Shown piece by piece: positions 62,892 through 64,000 of a stretch of 64,000 bases of DNA. Both the position numbers and the translations under genes were made by a program. The DNA lies in assembly GCF_000211815.1 (NCBI RefSeq), contig NZ_GL890975.1, forward strand, positions 37,786 to 101,785, in the 5' to 3' direction. Under the pieces are notes generated by a model. The model was not told where the DNA came from. It saw only the letters and a program-made list of their open reading frames with translations, and did not search any database. Position 1 is the stretch's first letter; the number at the start of each line of letters is the position of its first letter. Source of the DNA: Moorena producens 3L (GTDB lineage: Bacteria > Cyanobacteriota > Cyanobacteriia > Cyanobacteriales > Coleofasciculaceae).

Positions 62892-64000
62892 ATGGATGTA
62901 GAGTTACAGATTCTCAAACATAGTGCCAGAGATGCACAACCAACAGTTTCGGTTATTGATCAATATTGTGAGGCTTATAAAGACCTGTTTCCAGAAGTAA
63001 GAAGTTATGAATGTTTCAAATATTTACATTTAGGAATAATCTCACCGATAAAGAGAAAGTCGCTATAGGTGCGCTTGACCTAGGCGAATTAAATTCGCCA
63101 CGGGTCGCACCTCCAGAAATAGCTAAGTTAGTAGGCATAAAATCTGCTCAGTCACTCCATCATTTTCTAGCCAATTCTCCTTGGTCAGCGACTGAATTAA
63201 CATCCCGAAGATTAAGTCGGACGCTCAAAGCATTAAACTCCCAAATAATCACGGTAATAATTGATGAGACAGGGGATAGAAAAAAAGGAAATAAAACTGA
63301 CTATGTAGCCAGACAATATTTAGGCAGTGTAGGAAAAGTAGATAATGGAATCGTGTCAGTAAATGCTTATGGAGTCTATAAAAATATTACTTTTCCTTTA
63401 CTAGTTAAAGTCTTTAAACCACAAGGAAAACTGAAAGAAGGAGATACATACAAAACGAAGATTGAACTAGCCTCGGAAATAATTACTGAATTAGTCAATT
63501 ATGGATTTCGGATTGACTTAGTATTAGCTGATAGCTTGTATGGTGAAAGTAGTTCATTTATCAGTACATTAGACAAATACAAATTACCTTGGATATTAGC
63601 AATTAAAAGCAATCATGGGGTCTGGATGCCAGTTGCTCAGAGAGTAAGAGCTAATAAGTGGTGTAAGTTTGAGCGAATATTTAGCAATCAAAAATCAGAA
63701 ACTAGATATATCCGAGAAATTATTTTTGGCAAGAGAAGTTACAGAACTTATTGGGAAATGACTACAGATCCTGAAACCATGCCAGAGAACTCTACATCTT
63801 TTGTCATGACTAATATTCAGGATAAAAGGAGTAAAATTAAGAAGATTCTAGGCAATCTTTACGGGAGGCGAACATGGGTTGAATATGGTTTTCGGCAGTG
63901 TAAACAAGAACTGGGTTGGACAGATTATCGTTTTACGGATTTTCAGGAGATTAATAAATGGGGGGAACTAATTATGAGTGCTTATCTAATGATTAGTTTA
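62892..64000 (+). pseudogene. IS701-type transposase broken by a 47-bp palindrome (runs off window)
   Basis: Starting at MDVELQILKHSARDAQPTVS, the first part ends at a TAG (63066) at the entry of an inserted repeat (63066-63112). Removing the 47 nt joins KRKSL to PEIAKLVGIKSAQSLHHFL and restores one frame to the window edge. Transposase features are ITVIIDETGDRKKGNKTDYV (first Asp), IDLVLADSLYGES (second Asp) and GRRTWVEYGFRQCKQELG (Glu). The insert both adds a stop and shifts the frame, so the gene is inactive unless bypassed. The C-terminus is beyond the window. Confidence 0.88.
63066..63112. repeat. 47-bp palindromic repeat inserted in transposase
   Basis: TAGGTGCGCTTGACCTAGGC then GAATTAAATTCGCCACGGGT and CGCACCT. 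Arms AGGTGCG and CGCACCT are complementary, with an inner GGCGAATT / AATTCGCC stem. A related copy is at 56489-56536. Confidence 0.88.

Overview
The window looks like a chromosome segment of a large, repeat-rich filamentous marine cyanobacterium of the Moorena/Moorea (formerly Lyngbya majuscula) type. The evidence is a curacin-type hybrid PKS/NRPS cluster, cyanobacterial housekeeping genes (sucrose synthase, gpmI-secG, a plant-type ferredoxin, DUF3326), scattered GCGATCGC (HIP1) octamers, heptameric tandem repeats, and many IS200/IS605 elements. The organism is inferred from gene content, not from a database match.

Positions 1-32158 (minus strand) carry one co-directional gene train that I read as curA to curI of the curacin A pathway. 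CurA holds an adaptor, a GNAT loading domain, KS-AT, an Fe/2-oxoglutarate halogenase and three ACPs. CurB (ACP), CurC (KS with Cys replaced by Ser), CurD (HMG-CoA synthase-like), CurE (ECH1) and the ECH2-ER front end of CurF form the beta-branching cassette that makes the chlorinated branch and the cyclopropane. The rest of CurF (KS-AT-DH-ACP-Cy-A-PCP) adds cysteine and forms the thiazoline; its A-domain pocket residues fit the cysteine code. CurG (KS-AT-KR-ACP), CurH (KS-AT-DH-ER-KR-ACP) and the start of CurI extend the chain. The cluster runs off the left edge, so its end (offloading) is not seen. Just upstream of curA lies a decayed fatty acyl-AMP ligase, the type of gene that starts many cyanobacterial lipopeptide pathways.

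Positions 34178-40680 are a stack of mobile elements. An IS630 copy sits at a TA inside a ~100-bp MITE, which itself sits inside a second copy of the same MITE. Next comes a tnpB split by a 2.5-kb group II intron. The intron's maturase gene is broken twice, by a palindromic 52-bp repeat and by another MITE copy. An IS200/IS605 element follows and runs into the 3' end of sucrose synthase.

Positions 40659-56115 are mostly housekeeping: sucrose synthase, M32 carboxypeptidase, a matrixin-like protease, secG, gpmI, purN, a CPBP protease, DUF3326 with a small partner, and a ferredoxin. IS605-type elements, further MITE copies and short palindromic repeats are interleaved, and several host proteins appear to have acquired new N- or C-termini from element ends.

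Positions 56116-64000 contain an ISKra4 element with a 9-bp target duplication, an ISL3 element with 29-bp terminal repeats, a beta-hydroxyacid dehydrogenase, a tnpB-less IS605-like element with a GC-rich palindrome, a CheY-like response regulator, and an IS701-type transposase broken by a 47-bp palindrome. I saw no rRNA, tRNA or CRISPR array by eye.
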